DNA from: an uncultured Bacteroidota bacterium
GTDB lineage: Bacteria; Bacteroidota; Bacteroidia; Chitinophagales; S012-47
Reading direction: 5' to 3'
DNA: 8,224 nucleotides
NCBI GenBank assembly: GCA_913062655.1
Contig: CAJXXO010000104.1
Coordinates: 1-8,224 of the forward strand
Both the position numbers and the translations under genes were made by a program. The notes beneath the pieces were generated by a model. That model was not told the origin of the DNA, ran no database searches, and saw only the letters and a list, made by a program, of their open reading frames with translations. The number at the start of each line of letters is the position of its first letter. Position 1 is the stretch's first letter. This document shows positions 1 through 6,759 of this stretch, in pieces.

Positions 1-55
1 GTCCCAACACAGTCAGGCAGCAGCAAAGGAGGCCTATGGTCAGCAGGTGGCGCAT
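1..55 (-). CDS. 5' end of a secreted-protein gene (partial, cut by the window edge)
   Basis: Only the first 18 codons are present. They read MRHLLTIGLLCCCLTVLG: a short basic start followed by a hydrophobic run rich in Leu and Cys, which looks like the front of a signal peptide. One of the clustered cysteines could be a lipobox cysteine, but the downstream residues needed to judge are missing. The ATG lies 40 bp after the stop of the CAP-domain gene on the same strand, a spacing that fits the last visible gene of the lemA operon. An in-frame TTG nine bases upstream is an alternative start. No function can be given from this fragment; the call rests on the start codon, the hydrophobic character and the position. 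Confidence 0.5.
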   Translation of the reverse strand, partial: MRHLLTIGLLCCCLTVLG

Positions 56-95
56 GGCGGTCAATCGGCCCTTGAAAGTAACAAATCTGTCTCGT

Positions 96-668
96 TCATC
101 GATTGTGGTATTGGGCAAATACCTGCACTACCCGGATTTCGTGGCTCTCCGGGGCAATGTGAATGGCCACCGCGGTATACTTGAATTGGGGAATTTGCAA
201 GGTATTCCAGTGCCGTCTGGATTGCACCCAAGCCTTAACGATGGCATCTGCCAGGCTGCGGTAGGTGTAGAAGTAGTGGGTTTCGTATCGCTTCAGCCGG
301 TCGTTCCAACGGTGGAGCCGGGCCGGTCGCTTCCAGAGTACATTCTCGCCCACTTTTACCAGTTGCCGGCCCCCATAGTACTCCACCCGGTCGAGCACAT
401 TGTACTTGTCGGGGATACGCTGGTAATGGCTGTTTTGCCCGTGAATGGACAGGTAGCGAACGTGGTCTCTGGCGGCATCTTGCAAAATGGGATCGTGAAA
501 TAAGGGAAACCGGCCCTCTGCTTGCCGCAGGCTGTCGATCTTCTGCTTGACTAGCTGCTCCAGATAGTGTACCTGCACGTGGTCGAAGTCGACCGTATCG
601 ACTGCACGAGGGGAGGAAGCCCAAAGAGACAAGGGCAGCAAAAAAATCAACCAGGCTATCTGATGCAT
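96..668 (-). CDS. Secreted CAP-domain (SCP/PR1-like) protein
   Basis: This 190-residue protein starts with a signal peptide (hydrophobic residues about 4-16, likely cleaved after the Ala-Ser-Ser region near 17-19), so it should act in the periplasm or outside the cell. The rest resembles the bacterial CAP domain. A helix around 38-75 (KIDSLRQAEGRFPLFHDP followed by AARDHVRYL) matches the usual LNxxRxxxGLxPLxxDxxLxxxAxxHA pattern. His81 in NSHYQ sits where the family has its FSH histidine, Glu108 lies in the GEN motif, and WVQSRRHWNTL (147-157) gives the W..S..H motif with His153. The strand around 165-185 (YTAVAIHI, then VRVVQVFA in part) closes the fold. A basic, aromatic insert of about 25 residues (113-137) separates the GEN and W..S..H motifs. 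CAP proteins have varied and often unknown roles, including lipid or wall binding, so no specific activity is claimed. The gene starts 36 bp after the YD-repeat gene and is probably cotranscribed with it. Confidence 0.8.
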   Translation of the reverse strand: MHQIAWLIFLLPLSLWASSPRAVDTVDFDHVQVHYLEQLVKQKIDSLRQAEGRFPLFHDPILQDAARDHVRYLSIHGQNSHYQRIPDKYNVLDRVEYYGGRQLVKVGENVLWKRPARLHRWNDRLKRYETHYFYTYRSLADAIVKAWVQSRRHWNTLQIPQFKYTAVAIHIAPESHEIRVVQVFAQYHNR

Positions 669-704
669 GATTACCTAACGGCAAAGCCCATGCCAGCTAG
701 TATA

Positions 705-1610
705 TCAATCGGCTTGAAAAGTGATATCGTATTGAATCACATAGTGGGTATTGCGCGACTGGTAAGGGTTGGGCTCGAAGAAGGTTTCCTGCTCCAACTG
801 GCCGTTTTCGTTGTAGGCAAAGAGCTGCTTGCGCAACACATGGCCCCCGGCATCCACCCATTCCTGCATCACCAGGTGGTCTTGGTCGTCATATTCGCTG
901 CGCTGTTCCTGGTGGCGGCCTCCTTGTGCATCGGCATGGACCAATTTGACGATTCGTCCCTTCTCGTCCATCTCGTGGGTGCGTGTATACAAGAGCTGAC
1001 CGGATTCGTCACGGGCTTCTGCAATGGTTTTCCCCGGCTCGTTGGTGATGGTCACCGTTTGGTTGATTTCGTCCGGATCGGCCGACCAAATGTGTTGCTC
1101 CACCACCTCGTCCTGGTCATTGTAGATGGTTGTCTCTTTCTTGGTCAAAGCATCAGATTCGTCAAAAAAGAGGTGCTCCTTCACCAAGCCGGCCTTGTAG
1201 TAGACAAATTGTTCTTTTTCCAGCAACACGCCCTCATCATCATACCGTTCGATGGATAGTGGATGGTCGTGTTCATCGAGCTGCGTCACGGTTTTATCCG
1301 CTGGTTCCTCACCGTAGTACAACGTCTCGGTTACGATGCGACTGGCATCATCATAGGTAGTGCGGGTAATGTCTTCACTCTCGCTCAGTGCATAAAAGAG
1401 CTTTTCTTCTACCACACGGCCCTTTTCATCATACGTGTATTCGTGGACCTCATCGGTGGAGCCATCCTCAAAGTATTTGACTTCTTTGGTCACGCGGCCC
1501 TCGCCATCGTAGAAGGTCTCGTGGTGCAGGTTCCCCTTGTCAGCCGGGGTTTCGCCAAAGGTGGAAATGGGAGCCATAAAGCTCCGTACATGTGCTACTT
1601 TTTTAGTCAT
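705..1610 (-). CDS. Acidic YD/RHS-like tandem-repeat protein, cytosolic, function unknown
   Basis: After a 28-residue leader with no signal peptide or membrane segment, residues 29-288 of 301 are about ten consecutive units of 25-26 residues. The best units read like xxxTYDEKGRVVEExxxY, for example HHETFYDGEGRV, VHEYTYDEKGRV, ITRTTYDDASRI, THEMDEKGRIV and LFAYNENGQL. The Y/D-x-x-G-R-hydrophobic core is that of YD (RHS) repeats, which form stacked beta-hairpins. The units have diverged, with only a few positions kept. The protein is very rich in Asp and Glu. Unlike Rhs/Tc toxins it is small and has no visible core-processing site or toxin tip. The start is 12 bp after the stop of the glycine-rich TPM gene, so the two are almost certainly cotranscribed; Met12 is a less likely alternative start. 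Function is unknown. A folded beta-sheet binding scaffold is an inference from the repeat type. Confidence 0.8.
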   Translation of the reverse strand: MTKKVAHVRSFMAPISTFGETPADKGNLHHETFYDGEGRVTKEVKYFEDGSTDEVHEYTYDEKGRVVEEKLFYALSESEDITRTTYDDASRIVTETLYYGEEPADKTVTQLDEHDHPLSIERYDDEGVLLEKEQFVYYKAGLVKEHLFFDESDALTKKETTIYNDQDEVVEQHIWSADPDEINQTVTITNEPGKTIAEARDESGQLLYTRTHEMDEKGRIVKLVHADAQGGRHQEQRSEYDDQDHLVMQEWVDAGGHVLRKQLFAYNENGQLEQETFFEPNPYQSRNTHYVIQYDITFQAD

Positions 1611-1622
1611 AGGGTGTCGTTT

Positions 1623-2393
1623 TTACCAACCGCCACTGGCGCCACCGCCTCCGAAAGAGCCGCCACCGAAGCCGCCAAATCCACCACCGCCCCCAAAGGA
1701 GCCGCCACCGCCCCCTCCGAAGCCACCGCCCCACCAAATGGGGCCGGTGCGGTGATAGCCACGACCGGTGAAGTCTTCAGCATAGCGCCCTCTTCGCCTG
1801 AAGAAACCAAATAGGATGAAAAAGATGATCAACAGCGGAAACAAAGCCACCGGATTGAAGCCATCGTCATCCGATTTGACATCGTCTGCGGTAAACTCGC
1901 CACTCGCCAGCTTCATCATCACTGAAGTGGCAGCCGATAATCCTCCGAAGTAATCTTGTTTTTTAAAAGCCGGCTCCATGTAATTGCGAATGATCTCACC
2001 CGCCAGGCCATCGGTGATAACCGGCTCCAGGCCATAGCCGACTTGTATGCTGATTTTCCGTTCTGCCTCTGCCACCAATACCAGTGCACCATTGTCTTTA
2101 CCAGCCCTTCCAATGCCATTTTTTTCGCCCAGGCGAATCGCATAATCGGACACTTCATAGCCGTCCAGGGTTTCAATGGTCACCACCGCGATCTGTGTGG
2201 AGGTGGTATCATCGTAGCTGACTAAGCTTTGGTTGAGGGCGCGCTCTTCGGTGTCGCCCAGCATATTGGCAAGGTCGTACACGAGGCGGTCGCCAGATAG
2301 GGTCGGAATCTCCGGCTGTGCTACCAGTAAGGCAGACAGTAACAGGGCCCCTGTGAGGAGGAGCGGTTTAATCGTCTTTGAAAGAAATGTCAT
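1623..2393 (-). CDS. TPM-domain membrane protein with signal peptide and Gly-rich C-terminus
   Basis: Read from the ATG at 2393 the product is 256 residues. The longer frame (to 2495) was rejected because its extra 34 residues have no family character and lie inside the preceding gene, whereas this start gives a clean signal peptide (MTFLSKTIKPLLLTGALLLS, cleavage probably after LLVA at 22-25). The TPM domain (PF04536) spans about 38-155, with VYDLANML at its start, QIAVVTIETLDGYEVSDYA in the middle and ISIQVGYGLEPVITDGLAGEII near the end. A transmembrane helix (about 181-198) is followed by basic RRRGR, then an extreme glycine-rich tail from 222 ending GGGASGGW. TPM proteins with this build are common and often sit beside lemA. 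Family members have been linked to membrane or photosystem maintenance and acid phosphatase activity, but no activity is shown for this type. The gene overlaps the previous TPM gene by 26 bp. Confidence 0.92.
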   Translation of the reverse strand: MTFLSKTIKPLLLTGALLLSALLVAQPEIPTLSGDRLVYDLANMLGDTEERALNQSLVSYDDTTSTQIAVVTIETLDGYEVSDYAIRLGEKNGIGRAGKDNGALVLVAEAERKISIQVGYGLEPVITDGLAGEIIRNYMEPAFKKQDYFGGLSAATSVMMKLASGEFTADDVKSDDDGFNPVALFPLLIIFFILFGFFRRRGRYAEDFTGRGYHRTGPIWWGGGFGGGGGGSFGGGGGFGGFGGGSFGGGGASGGW

Positions 2394-2811
2394 CCGACAG
2401 TTCGTTTTTGTCGTCTTGCTGATACGGGAAGTGGGCTTGCAATGCCTCACCGGCCATAAGGATACCTTTGGCCAGCCCTTCGGTGAATTGGCCATCCTTG
2501 AAATGGCGGATCATTTCGTCCTTAATATGATCCCAAAAGCCATCCTCCACCACTTCGTTGATGCCTTTGTCTCCGATAATCGCCAACTGTCGATCCTCTA
2601 CCGCCAGGTAGATCAACACCCCATTACGGAGTTCGGTCTTGTTCATGTCCAGCTTGTAAAAAAGAGCCACCGCTCTGTCAAGCGGTTCCTCCTTTACGGT
2701 GTTTTCGATGTGCACACGAATCTCCCCGGAGGTTTGGTTTTCCGCCTCCTTAATGGCCGAAACGATGGTTTGGCGCTGTTCTTCGGTGAATAGATTTTTC
2801 GCGTTCGGCAT
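2368..2811 (-). CDS. TPM-domain protein, soluble form
   Basis: The product is 147 residues with no signal peptide or membrane helix, so it is predicted to be cytosolic. It begins with a helix typical of the family (LFTEEQRQTIVSAIKEAE), then TSGEIRVHIE (28-36), the RNGVLIYLAVEDRQLAIIGD strand-turn-strand (62-81) and INEVVEDGFWDHIKDEM (84-100), which together match the TPM (PF04536) fold. The tail after 131 is acidic and probably disordered. Its ATG shares one base with the TAA of lemA (TAATG arrangement), and its own end overlaps the next TPM gene by 26 bp, so translation of the three is probably coupled. A soluble and a membrane-bound TPM protein behind LemA is a recurring Bacteroidota arrangement. 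Biochemical role unknown. Confidence 0.9.
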   Translation of the reverse strand: MPNAKNLFTEEQRQTIVSAIKEAENQTSGEIRVHIENTVKEEPLDRAVALFYKLDMNKTELRNGVLIYLAVEDRQLAIIGDKGINEVVEDGFWDHIKDEMIRHFKDGQFTEGLAKGILMAGEALQAHFPYQQDDKNELSDDISFKDD

Positions 2812-3413
2812 TATTCATTGAATAGTTCGTCCACATCAACCTGGCCCCCTTCGGCTGCCTCTTCGTTTTCAAACAAGGCTTTTCGCTCGAAGCCAAATAG
2901 GCCGGCAAAGATGTTTTGTGGAAATTTTCGAATGTAGGTGTTGTAGTCACGTACGACCTCGTTGAAACGCCTGCGTTCCGTGCTGATGCGGTTTTCAGAC
3001 CCCGATAGCTCATCTTGCAGTTTCAGATAGTTCTGATTCGCCTTTAGGTCGGGATAGCGCTCAAAGGAAGCGATCAAGCGTCCCAGGGATGAATTCAGTT
3101 GGGATTGGGCTTGCTCAAATTGTGCCATCTGCTCTGGCGTGAGGTTCTCCGCTGAGATATTGATAGATGTGGCCTTGGAGCGGGCTTCCGTCACCTGTGT
3201 CAACGTCTCCTGCTCAAACTCCGCATAGTTTTTGGCCACAGACACCAGGTTGGGAATCAGGTCGTACTTCCGCTGATAGACATTCTCAACTTGTGCCCAT
3301 TGGGACTCTACACTTTCTTCTTTAGCCACCATATTATTGTAGGGGCTAACAAGTATAGAAATCAAAATAAGGGCGCCAACAATTACGCCTCCAATGACTA
3401 ACCATTTTTTCAT
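2811..3413 (-). CDS. lemA: LemA family membrane protein
   Basis: The product is 200 residues when started at the ATG at 3413. The longer frame to 3476 was rejected because it adds 21 residues of no family character before the typical LemA start MKKWLVIGGV. An N-terminal transmembrane helix (about 4-23) is followed by the LemA domain: YNNMVAKEESVESQWAQVEN (25-44), YQRKYDLIPNLV (46-57) and a long helical body. ERYPDLKANQNYLKLQDEL (118-136) and ENRISTERRRFNEVVRDYNTYIRKFP (140-165) are family hallmarks. It ends NIFAGLFGFERKALFE plus an acidic tail. LemA proteins are short-N-terminus membrane proteins with a helical bundle; their molecular role is unsettled. It is the first gene of the minus-strand operon and faces the AhpD-like gene across a 140-bp gap. 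Confidence 0.95.
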   Translation of the reverse strand: MKKWLVIGGVIVGALILISILVSPYNNMVAKEESVESQWAQVENVYQRKYDLIPNLVSVAKNYAEFEQETLTQVTEARSKATSINISAENLTPEQMAQFEQAQSQLNSSLGRLIASFERYPDLKANQNYLKLQDELSGSENRISTERRRFNEVVRDYNTYIRKFPQNIFAGLFGFERKALFENEEAAEGGQVDVDELFNE

Positions 3414-3438
3414 GGTACAATAGGTTTTTTTGTTGTTG

Positions 3439-3446
3439 TGAAGGTA
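3439..3446 (-). promoter_or_regulatory. Possible -7 element for the lemA operon
   Basis: On the minus strand this reads TACCTTCA, two mismatches at most from the Bacteroidota -7 consensus TAnnTTTG, and lies about 25 bp before the lemA ATG. A TTG lies upstream at a shorter spacing (14 bp) than usual, so the -33 element is unconvincing. It is suggested mainly because an operon of five or more genes must start in this gap. Confidence 0.3.
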
Positions 3447-3511
3447 AGGGGAATTGCCGACAATGCTTGTTGCCAAAGCCCTGTACTATGACCGAATGAG
3501 GCGTTAAAAAA

Positions 3512-3537
3512 TTGTAAGGGCCTCCTTTCTACCTTTG
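3512..3537 (+). promoter_or_regulatory. Bacteroidota-type promoter for the AhpD-like gene (and perhaps polA)
   Basis: TACCTTTG at 3530-3537 is an exact match to the Bacteroidota -7 consensus TAnnTTTG. A TTG at 3512-3514 could be the -33 element, although the 15-bp gap is shorter than the usual 17-23. Transcription would start near 3542-3545, leaving a leader of only about 10 bases before the ATG at 3554. That fits a phylum that often starts translation without a Shine-Dalgarno sequence; none is seen here. Confidence 0.6.
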
Positions 3538-3553
3538 TGAAAAATCGAATCGT

Positions 3554-3898
3554 ATGCACAAACAAGTCGAAGCATTCAACACCTACCGGGAGCAGATGAA
3601 TGAAGTGATCCTGGAGAAGAAGAATAAGGTGATCAATCGCCTGTTTAACCTCGATACCAACACCTATGCCGATGGGGCCCTGCCTACACGCACCAAAGAG
3701 ATGCTGGGGTTGGTGGCCTCCATGGTGCTGCGTTGCGATGACTGTATCAAGTACCATTTGGGGAAATGCCATGAAGAAGGCATCACCACCGAAGAGATAT
3801 ACGAGATCTTTGCCATAGCCAACATAGTGGGGGGTACCATTGTCATTCCCCACACGCGCAGAGCAGCGGAATATTGGGCCGCACTGTCAGCGGGATAA
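3554..3898 (+). CDS. AhpD-like / carboxymuconolactone decarboxylase-family protein
   Basis: This 114-residue all-helical protein carries the AhpD-type redox signature: Glu49, then Cys61-Asp-Asp-Cys64 and His68. The 12-residue step from the Glu to the first Cys, the CxxC, and the His four residues after the second Cys all match the catalytic set of AhpD alkylhydroperoxidase. The histidine inside the AhpD CxxC is Asp63 here. Another cysteine (Cys72) and EEGIT/EEIYEIFAIANIVGG (74-94) complete the family pattern. It is predicted to be cytosolic and may reduce peroxides or act in thiol-disulfide exchange. True carboxymuconolactone decarboxylase activity is unlikely because aromatic degradation genes are absent nearby and the CxxC is present. 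It is preceded by a good promoter and followed by polA after 44 bp, so cotranscription with polA is possible. Confidence 0.88.
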   Translation: MHKQVEAFNTYREQMNEVILEKKNKVINRLFNLDTNTYADGALPTRTKEMLGLVASMVLRCDDCIKYHLGKCHEEGITTEEIYEIFAIANIVGGTIVIPHTRRAAEYWAALSAG

Positions 3899-3942
3899 GG
3901 GATTAATGGTAACTTTCCAGATGGATACTAAAGGGCACAATT

Positions 3943-6756
3943 ATGAGTGAGGGCAACGATAAAAGACTGTTCCTATTGGATGCTATGGCGCTGATTTACC
4001 GCGCGTATCATGCCTTCGGGGCCATGCGAAAAAAGCGGGGGGTGGGTATGGTCAACTCCAAGGGAGTGGAGACCTCTGCTATGCTGGGCTTTACCAATAC
4101 CCTGTTTGATCTGATCCAGCGGGATGAGCCGACTCACATTGCCGTAGTGTTCGACACTTTTGCCCCAACGCAGCGGTCGGAGGCGTATGATTTTTACAAA
4201 GCCAACCGCGATGAAACCCCGGCCGATATCATAAAATCCATTCCCTACATCAAAGACATTGTGAAGGGCTTCCGCATTCCGGTGCTGGAGTTGGACGGCT
4301 ACGAAGCAGATGATATCATTGGCACCCTGGCCAGGCGAGCCGAAAAGGACAGCTATACCACCTACATGGTGACCCCTGATAAGGACTTTGGCCAGTTGGT
4401 AACGGATAAGATTTTTATCTACAAACCGCCTTACCAAGGCAAGGGTGGCTGGGAGAAGATCGGCCCCAAGGAGGTGATCGAAAAATGGGACATTGAGCAC
4501 CAGGACCAGGTGATCGATGTACTCGGACTGATGGGCGATGCCGTGGATAATATCCCGGGCGTGCCGGGTGTAGGCGCCAAGACCGCTGCCAAGCTGCTGA
4601 AACAGTTTGGCTCCATCGAAAACCTGCTGGAGAAGGTAGACCAGGTGAAAGGGAAGCTCCAGGAGAAAATCCGCGATAATGCCGAGCAGGCACGCATCAG
4701 CAAAGAGCTGGCTACCATTGATGTGGAGGTGCCGATCGATGTGGACGAGGAGGAGTTGATCATGGAAGAACCAGACCGGGAAAAGCTGGCGGAACTCTTC
4801 AATGAGTTGGAATTTCGTACCCTGGGCAAACGTATTTTGGGCGACAACTTTGTCGTCACCCAATCTGAGGAAGGGCAAATGGATCTGTTTGGCCAGTCCA
4901 GTGGCGAGGGTAAGGTGGAGCTGCCCGATCTTTCGGGAGAAGCGAAGACTATCGAGAACACTGATCATGACTATAAACTGGTGGAAGGGGAAGCGGCTGT
5001 ATCGAAGTTGGTGAAGGAGCTGACAAAGCAGCAGGTCGTCTGTTTTGATACGGAAACCACCGGTCTGGACCCTTTGACAGCCGAGTTGATCGGAGTAGCG
5101 ATTAGCCACGACAAGCACAAAGGCTACTATATCCCCGTGTCTGCTGACCGGAAAGAAGCAGAAAAGCAGGTGCAGTGGCTACAGCCCTTGTTTGACAGCG
5201 ATACAATCACCAAGGTGGCACAGAACATCAAATATGATATGCTGGTGCTGCAACGCTATGGCCTGCACGTCAAGGGGCCACTCTTCGATACCATGATTGC
5301 CCACTACCTGCTGGAGCCTGACCTGCGCCACAACATGGACTTCATGTCGGAGACCTACCTGGGCTACCATCCGGTCTCCATCGAATCGTTGATCGGGAAG
5401 AAAGGTAAGCAGCAAGGTAGCATGCGGGATGTGGACCTGGACAAGGTGAAGGAATATGCCGCAGAAGATGCTGACATTACTTTGCAACTGCATGATATTT
5501 TTGCGCCTCAGTTGGGAGCCGCTGAGGTGGAGGATCTGTTTACCAAAGTGGAAATGCCTCTGGTGCCGGTACTGGCGAAGATGGAGTTCGAGGGGGTTCG
5601 CATTGACAAGCAGTTTTTGAACGACTATTCCAAGCAGTTGGAGAAGGAATTGGGGGAGCTGGAGGAGAAGATTTACGAGGAGGCCGGCACGCAGTTTAAC
5701 ATCGGCTCACCCAAGCAACTGGGCGATGTGCTGTTCAAGAAAATGGAGATTCCCTACAAAGGCAAAAAGACCAAGACCGGCCAATACTCCACCAACGAAG
5801 AGGTGCTCAGCAAGATAGCTCCGGAGCATGCCATCGCTCAGTTGGTGCTCGACTACCGGGAGATTGGTAAGCTGAAATCGACCTATGTGGACGCTTTGCC
5901 TTCATTGATACTGGAAGAAACAGGCCGGGTGCACACTACCTACAATCAAGCGGTGGCCAATACCGGGCGACTCAGCTCGCAGAACCCCAACCTGCAGAAC
6001 ATCCCGATCCGTACCGAGCGGGGGCGCAAGGTGCGCCAGGCATTTATTCCCCGTGGGGAAGAGTATACATTGATGGCGGCAGACTACTCACAAATTGAAT
6101 TGCGCATCATTGCCGCCTTGAGTCAGGATGAAAATATGATGACGGCTTTTCGCAACCAGGAGGATATCCATACCGCCACAGCCGCGAAAGTATTTGGCGT
6201 GAAGCCGGAAGAGGTGGATCGCAATATGCGCTCACAGGCCAAGGCGGTCAACTTTGGCATCGCCTATGGGCAAACCGCCTTTGGGCTGGGGCAAACCCTG
6301 AACATCAGCCGTACGGAGGCCAAGAAGATCATTGATGCCTACTTCGAGCAGTTTCCGGGCATCAAGCGGCACATTGACGATAGCATTGCCTTCGCACAAC
6401 AACATGGCTATGCCAAGACCTTGCTGGGCCGCAAGCGGCAATTGAAAGACATCAATGCCAGCAACAATACGGTACGAGGCTTTGCCGAGCGCAATGCCAT
6501 CAATATGCCGATACAGGGAACGGCTGCCGATATGATTAAGGTGGCGATGATTGACATCGACCGGGAGATGCAGAAGAAAAACTACCAATCCAAGATGATC
6601 ATGCAAGTGCATGATGAACTGGTCTTTGACGTCTATAAACCGGAGCTGGAAGCGCTACAAGCGCTGGTCATTGACAAGATGAAGAATGCGGTACCACTGG
6701 AGGTGCCGATCGAAGTGGAAGTCGGTACCGGTGAGCATTGGCTGGCTGCGCATTGA
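3943..6756 (+). CDS. polA: DNA polymerase I
   Basis: The full-length enzyme has 937 residues (E. coli Pol I has 928). It fills gaps in DNA repair and removes RNA primers from Okazaki fragments. Domain 1 (about 8-300) is the 5' nuclease: FLLDAMALIYRAYHAF with Asp13, TPDKDFGQLV (144-153), GLMGDAVDNIPGVPGVGAKT (195-214) with the helix-hairpin-helix. Domain 2 (about 340-525) is a 3'-5' exonuclease with proofreading residues kept: Asp369 and Glu371 in DTETTGLD, Asp432 in NIKYDML, and Tyr505/Asp509 in YAAED. Domain 3 is the polymerase: motif A DYSQIELR (Asp714), motif B with Arg763, Lys767, Phe771 and Tyr775, and motif C HDE (890-892). These polymerase positions sit at a constant +9 offset from E. 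coli. Phe771 matches E. coli Phe762, the residue that disfavours dideoxynucleotides. A loosely conserved linker (about 303-345) joins the first two domains. TAACTTTC at 3910-3917 is a weak -7-like sequence that might give polA its own promoter. No break or frameshift is seen. Confidence 0.99.
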   Translation: MSEGNDKRLFLLDAMALIYRAYHAFGAMRKKRGVGMVNSKGVETSAMLGFTNTLFDLIQRDEPTHIAVVFDTFAPTQRSEAYDFYKANRDETPADIIKSIPYIKDIVKGFRIPVLELDGYEADDIIGTLARRAEKDSYTTYMVTPDKDFGQLVTDKIFIYKPPYQGKGGWEKIGPKEVIEKWDIEHQDQVIDVLGLMGDAVDNIPGVPGVGAKTAAKLLKQFGSIENLLEKVDQVKGKLQEKIRDNAEQARISKELATIDVEVPIDVDEEELIMEEPDREKLAELFNELEFRTLGKRILGDNFVVTQSEEGQMDLFGQSSGEGKVELPDLSGEAKTIENTDHDYKLVEGEAAVSKLVKELTKQQVVCFDTETTGLDPLTAELIGVAISHDKHKGYYIPVSADRKEAEKQVQWLQPLFDSDTITKVAQNIKYDMLVLQRYGLHVKGPLFDTMIAHYLLEPDLRHNMDFMSETYLGYHPVSIESLIGKKGKQQGSMRDVDLDKVKEYAAEDADITLQLHDIFAPQLGAAEVEDLFTKVEMPLVPVLAKMEFEGVRIDKQFLNDYSKQLEKELGELEEKIYEEAGTQFNIGSPKQLGDVLFKKMEIPYKGKKTKTGQYSTNEEVLSKIAPEHAIAQLVLDYREIGKLKSTYVDALPSLILEETGRVHTTYNQAVANTGRLSSQNPNLQNIPIRTERGRKVRQAFIPRGEEYTLMAADYSQIELRIIAALSQDENMMTAFRNQEDIHTATAAKVFGVKPEEVDRNMRSQAKAVNFGIAYGQTAFGLGQTLNISRTEAKKIIDAYFEQFPGIKRHIDDSIAFAQQHGYAKTLLGRKRQLKDINASNNTVRGFAERNAINMPIQGTAADMIKVAMIDIDREMQKKNYQSKMIMQVHDELVFDVYKPELEALQALVIDKMKNAVPLEVPIEVEVGTGEHWLAAH

Positions 6757-6759
6757 TTA

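Noticed and set aside
36..503. 155-codon plus-strand frame
   Set aside because: It is antisense to the CAP-domain gene and covers its conserved motifs; no recognisable domain.
705..1610. Rhs-type toxin or toxin-immunity module
   Set aside because: The repeats are YD-like, but the protein is small, unsecreted and lacks a core-boundary motif, a variable toxin tip and an adjacent immunity gene.
567..1814. Two long plus-strand open frames (567-1259 and 1263-1814)
   Set aside because: They are antisense to the YD-repeat gene and the glycine-rich TPM gene. The Pro/Ala/Thr-rich stretch is just the complement of the Gly codons.
2394..2495. Longer start for the membrane TPM gene
   Set aside because: It would add 34 residues ahead of a clean signal peptide and push deep into the preceding gene; the ATG at 2393 is far more likely.
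2233..2793. 186-codon plus-strand frame
   Set aside because: It is antisense to the two TPM genes, which have clear family motifs and operon spacing.
3414..3476. Longer start for lemA
   Set aside because: The extra 21 residues would come before the typical LemA membrane-anchor start and would cover the likely promoter.
3973..5118. 381-codon open frame on the minus strand
   Set aside because: It lies wholly antisense to the 5' half of polA, whose protein motifs are unmistakable; its translation shows no family features.
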